This document shows, one piece after another, positions 62,087 through 64,000 of a DNA stretch of 64,000 bases. The position numbers were made by a program, and so were the translations under genes. Position 1 is the stretch's first letter. Every line of letters starts with the position of its first letter. The DNA comes from Flavonifractor sp. An92. GTDB taxonomy: Bacteria; Bacillota; Clostridia; Oscillospirales; Oscillospiraceae. The stretch is taken from the NCBI RefSeq assembly GCF_002159175.1, contig NZ_NFGZ01000002.1:62001-126000 (forward strand), written 5' to 3'. The notes beneath the pieces were generated by a model. The model saw only the letters and a program-made list of their open reading frames with translations, was not told the DNA's origin and made no database searches.

Positions 62087-62579
62087 GGGAAGCGCCCTCC
62101 TTTCGCCGTCTGCCTCTGTGGGGCGGTCTATCATCCGTTTCCCGGATCAGTAGCTTTATTCTATACCATTTCAAGCCGTAATGGAAGTTTTTTTTTGCAG
62201 CTGCCCGCAATTTTTTACACCCTGCATACAAAACGGCGGCCGGAAGGGCCAGCAGACGCAGCAGAGTTTCCACCACCGTGGCCAGCCGGTAGCCCAGGGC
62301 CAGAAAGAGGGGGCTGAAGATCTGGAAATAGAGGACCGCGCCGGCGAATACCGCGCCCACCATATAGAGCCGCACCACGCCGCCCTCCAGGAACAGGGCG
62401 TGGAGGAAGAGTGCGGCGGTGACCAGCACCCAGAACAGCAGGTCCAGCAGCCCCGCCAGCAGCGGGAGGGGCAGGCGGCAGCGCAGGATGCGGAAGCAGT
62501 CGTAGAGCACCCCCACCGCCAGCCCCAGCAGCGCCGCTGAGCCCAGCGCCAGGAGCTGCTGTGTGATGGAGACCGCCAT
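61860..62579 (-). CDS. yabQ: Spore cortex protein YabQ, with an anomalous C-terminal extension
   Basis: A membrane protein with four or five helices in residues 1-125, matching YabQ, needed for spore cortex formation. As read, it has 239 residues because the frame runs 227 bases into divIC; this extension is Arg-rich and of low complexity. The extension begins after a run of nine A residues (coding strand of 62188-62196). A one-base gain or loss in that run ends the protein within 15 codons, giving the normal family length. So the real end is probably near 62150, by slippage, mutation or a sequencing error. The start is one base after the yabP stop plus G. Confidence 0.78.
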   Translation of the reverse strand: MAVSITQQLLALGSAALLGLAVGVLYDCFRILRCRLPLPLLAGLLDLLFWVLVTAALFLHALFLEGGVVRLYMVGAVFAGAVLYFQIFSPLFLALGYRLATVVETLLRLLALPAAVLYAGCKKLRAAAKKNFHYGLKWYRIKLLIRETDDRPPHRGRRRKEGASHETETRRASDQARGAGDAGVRRQRAAQSAHADPGSAGRSGPAPGRKGRTGADQRRSAGRRGQQRRSGAAKRDRPV

Positions 62580-62580
62580 C

Positions 62581-62862
62581 TCAGCGGAACAGCCGGGCCA
62601 GCAGGCCCCCACCCTCCCGGCGGTCGTCCTCATAGGTGAGGGAGTCGATGTTCCCCTCCACCTTCAGGTCGCCGCCGTCCAGGCTCAGCGTCTCGATGTG
62701 CAGGTCCTCCCCCCGCACCACCAGCGCACCCCCCACCGTGTCCATGACGATGGAGGTCTCGTCAAAGCGCTCCACCTCCTCCACGCCGGAGATGGTCAGC
62801 CGCTCCCGGCCTTCCAGCAGAATGCGGTGCCCTACCGCGGGGCTTGACCGCCGTTCGTCCAT
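62581..62862 (-). CDS. yabP: Sporulation protein YabP
   Basis: A 93-residue protein of the YabP/YqfC family, with the beta-rich pattern RLTISGVEEVERFDETSIVMDT and LVVRGEDLHIETLSLDGGDLKVEGNID. It is required for spore coat or cortex assembly in Bacillus. The stop is one base before yabQ. The usual yabO (S4 domain) gene is not seen upstream; bioY is there instead. Confidence 0.93.
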   Translation of the reverse strand: MDERRSSPAVGHRILLEGRERLTISGVEEVERFDETSIVMDTVGGALVVRGEDLHIETLSLDGGDLKVEGNIDSLTYEDDRREGGGLLARLFR

Positions 62863-62926
62863 TGTGATCCCGCCTTTCCCATGGTTTGCCTATCTATATG
62901 GGACAAAGGCGGCTGTTATGCCAGGC

Positions 62927-63466
62927 TCAGGCGGGAGCCAGGTGCAGGGCCCGGGACAGGCGCTTGCCCACCGCCATGGCCAGGGCCAGCTTGACGAGAT
63001 CGGGGATGACGAAGGGGAACACGCACCAGCCCAGCACCGTGGCCATGCCGATGGGGCCGGTGGTGCGGGAGTAGAGGAAGAGGAACCACACCGAGCCGAT
63101 GAGGTAGCACACCGCCAGCCCCAGTACGCCCGAGAGGAGGAACGCCGCGGGGCTCCGGCCCAGCAGGCGCTCTCCGGCCCACAGCACCGCCGCCTGGGCC
63201 AGGAAGCCCAGGATATAGCCGCCGGTGGTGCCGAAGAGGGCCCCGGGGCCGCCCACGAATCCGGCGAACACCGGCGCGCCCACCGCGCCCAGCAGGATGT
63301 AGACCAGCACCGCCAGCGTGCCCCGCTTGCCGCCCAGCAGGGCAGAGGCCAGAAAGACGCCGAAGGTCTGGAGGGTGAAGGGGACCACGGTGGGGATGGT
63401 GATCCAGGAGCAGACCGCCATCAGGGCGACCAGGATGGCGATGTAGGTGAGATCGCGTGTTTTCAT
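62927..63466 (-). CDS. bioY: Biotin transporter BioY (ECF substrate-specific subunit)
   Basis: A 179-residue membrane protein with six helices and the BioY patterns VPFTLQTFGVFLASALLGGKRG and GAVGAPVFAGFVGGPGALFGTTGGYILGF. It binds biotin and works alone or with a shared ECF energising module that is not in this window. BirA boxes overlap its promoter, and GGAGG precedes its ATG. Confidence 0.95.
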   Translation of the reverse strand: MKTRDLTYIAILVALMAVCSWITIPTVVPFTLQTFGVFLASALLGGKRGTLAVLVYILLGAVGAPVFAGFVGGPGALFGTTGGYILGFLAQAAVLWAGERLLGRSPAAFLLSGVLGLAVCYLIGSVWFLFLYSRTTGPIGMATVLGWCVFPFVIPDLVKLALAMAVGKRLSRALHLAPA

Positions 63467-63478
63467 GTCAGGGCCTCC

Positions 63479-63574
63479 AATCGTAAACTTTGGAAAGAGT
63501 ATAGTTTACAATTGGGGAATTGTCAACTACTACCTCGCCTCTCGTTGACAATTCCGGGGGACATGGGCTACAAT
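63479..63574. promoter_or_regulatory. Divergent bioY/birA promoters with two BirA boxes
   Basis: Box 1: AATCGTAAAC (63479-63488), 15 bases, GTTTACAATT (63504-63513). Box 2: AATTGTCAAC (63518-63527), 16 bases, GTTGACAATT (63544-63553), a perfect inverted repeat. Minus-strand promoter for bioY: TTGACA (63521-63526), 17 bases, TATACT (63498-63503), lying across both boxes. Plus-strand promoter for birA: TTGACA (63545-63550), 18 bases, TACAAT (63569-63574), overlapping the right arm of box 2. Confidence 0.92.
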
Positions 63575-63598
63575 GGGGAAAAACAGGGAGGTGGGACC

Positions 63599-64000
63599 AT
63601 GCTGTCCGATGAGGTGCTGGCCCTGCTCAAGGAGCAGGAGGGCTATTGTTCCGGCGAGGAGATGAGCCGACGGCTGGGGGTCAGCCGGGCGGCGGTGTGG
63701 AAGGCCATCGCGGCCCTGCGTCAGGCGGGGTACGACATTTCCTCCGCCCCCAACCGGGGGTATCAGCTCCAAAAATCCCCCGACCGGGTGTCGGAGGGGG
63801 AGCTGAAGGGAGCGCTGACCGGTCGGGTGCTGGGGAAGGAGCTCCTGTGCCTGGACACGGTGGACTCCACCAACAATGAGGTCAAGCGCCGGGTGGTCCA
63901 GGGCGCGCCGGAGGGGCTCACCGTCATCGCCGACCAGCAGACCGGCGGCCGGGGCCGGAGGGGACGGGTGTTCGTCTCCCCGCCGGGCGGGCTCTATGTG
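63599..64000 (+). CDS. birA: BirA biotin--protein ligase and repressor, N-terminal part (cut by window edge)
   Basis: The first 134 codons of a group II BirA. A winged helix covers residues 1-60 (SGEEMSRRLGVSRAAVWKAIAALRQAGY), then the ligase domain begins with LDTVDSTNNEVKR and the biotinyl-AMP loop QQTGGRGRRGRVF. It attaches biotin to carboxylases and represses biotin genes when loaded with biotinyl-AMP. The start follows GGGAGG. It should bind the two boxes upstream and regulate itself and bioY. Confidence 0.95.
   Translation, partial: MLSDEVLALLKEQEGYCSGEEMSRRLGVSRAAVWKAIAALRQAGYDISSAPNRGYQLQKSPDRVSEGELKGALTGRVLGKELLCLDTVDSTNNEVKRRVVQGAPEGLTVIADQQTGGRGRRGRVFVSPPGGLYV

Noticed and set aside
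1-64000. CRISPR arrays, insertion sequences, prophage or replication origin
   Set aside because: I saw no regularly spaced repeats, transposase or integrase frames, terminal inverted repeats, or DnaA-box clusters.

Overview
The window looks like chromosomal DNA from a high-GC, spore-forming member of the Clostridia, most likely an Oscillospiraceae relative such as Flavonifractor, Lawsonibacter or Pseudoflavonifractor. The evidence is the sporulation genes yabP and yabQ, an S-layer-anchored protease, a B12-dependent ribonucleotide reductase, a butyrate-type CoA-transferase, sigma-A style promoters with strong AGGAGG ribosome sites, and Bacillota gene orders (recA-recX, yabP-yabQ-divIC-yabR, rimO-pgsA). 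I see no phage, insertion sequence or CRISPR array.

Layout. 1-11.3 kb is a peptide-use block: the start of an M42 aminopeptidase, a GntR regulator with a visible operator, a complete opp peptide importer and a 1439-residue S8 protease with three SLH domains. 11.4-20.5 kb is an 11-gene minus-strand cluster and the most interesting part of the window. Four of its genes are read through an in-frame UGA that lines up with conserved or functional positions: a thioredoxin-like CGUC protein, two ABC permeases and a substrate-binding lipoprotein. Other members carry Cys-Cys pairs, one of them at the extreme C-terminus, or belong to families linked to organometal efflux (ArsP-like permease), DsrE sulfur chemistry and Se/S carriage (DUF3343). 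It matches what I remember of the selenocysteine-assisted organometallic (SAO) system catalogued in NCBIfam (SaoT, SaoE, SaoC, SaoA, SaoD and partners). A normal gene caller would break these genes.

20.8-28.1 kb holds an autoregulated marR-MATE pair, a butyryl-CoA:acetate CoA-transferase-like gene, a lipoprotein, the rRNA methyltransferase RlmD and two transport or membrane genes. 28.2-38.4 kb is an L-arabinose block: ChvE/GguAB-type importer, kinase, isomerase, mutarotase and a divergent AraR. 38.5-47.8 kb has a MerR/YbjQ pair, nrdJ, a CPBP protease, CstA, a NYN/OST-HTH protein and a BlaI-BlaR1-like pair with operator. 48-57.3 kb is a housekeeping run: lipoprotein and two-component system, DUF1385, prmC, recA, recX, rimO, pgsA. 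57.3-64 kb holds an Fe-dependent alcohol dehydrogenase, small genes, tRNA-Thr and tRNA-Tyr, the yabPQ-divIC-yabR sporulation/division run, and divergent bioY/birA sharing two BirA boxes.

Starts were chosen by ribosome-binding sites where several were possible; these choices are stated per gene. All family assignments are from reading the protein sequences, without database searches.
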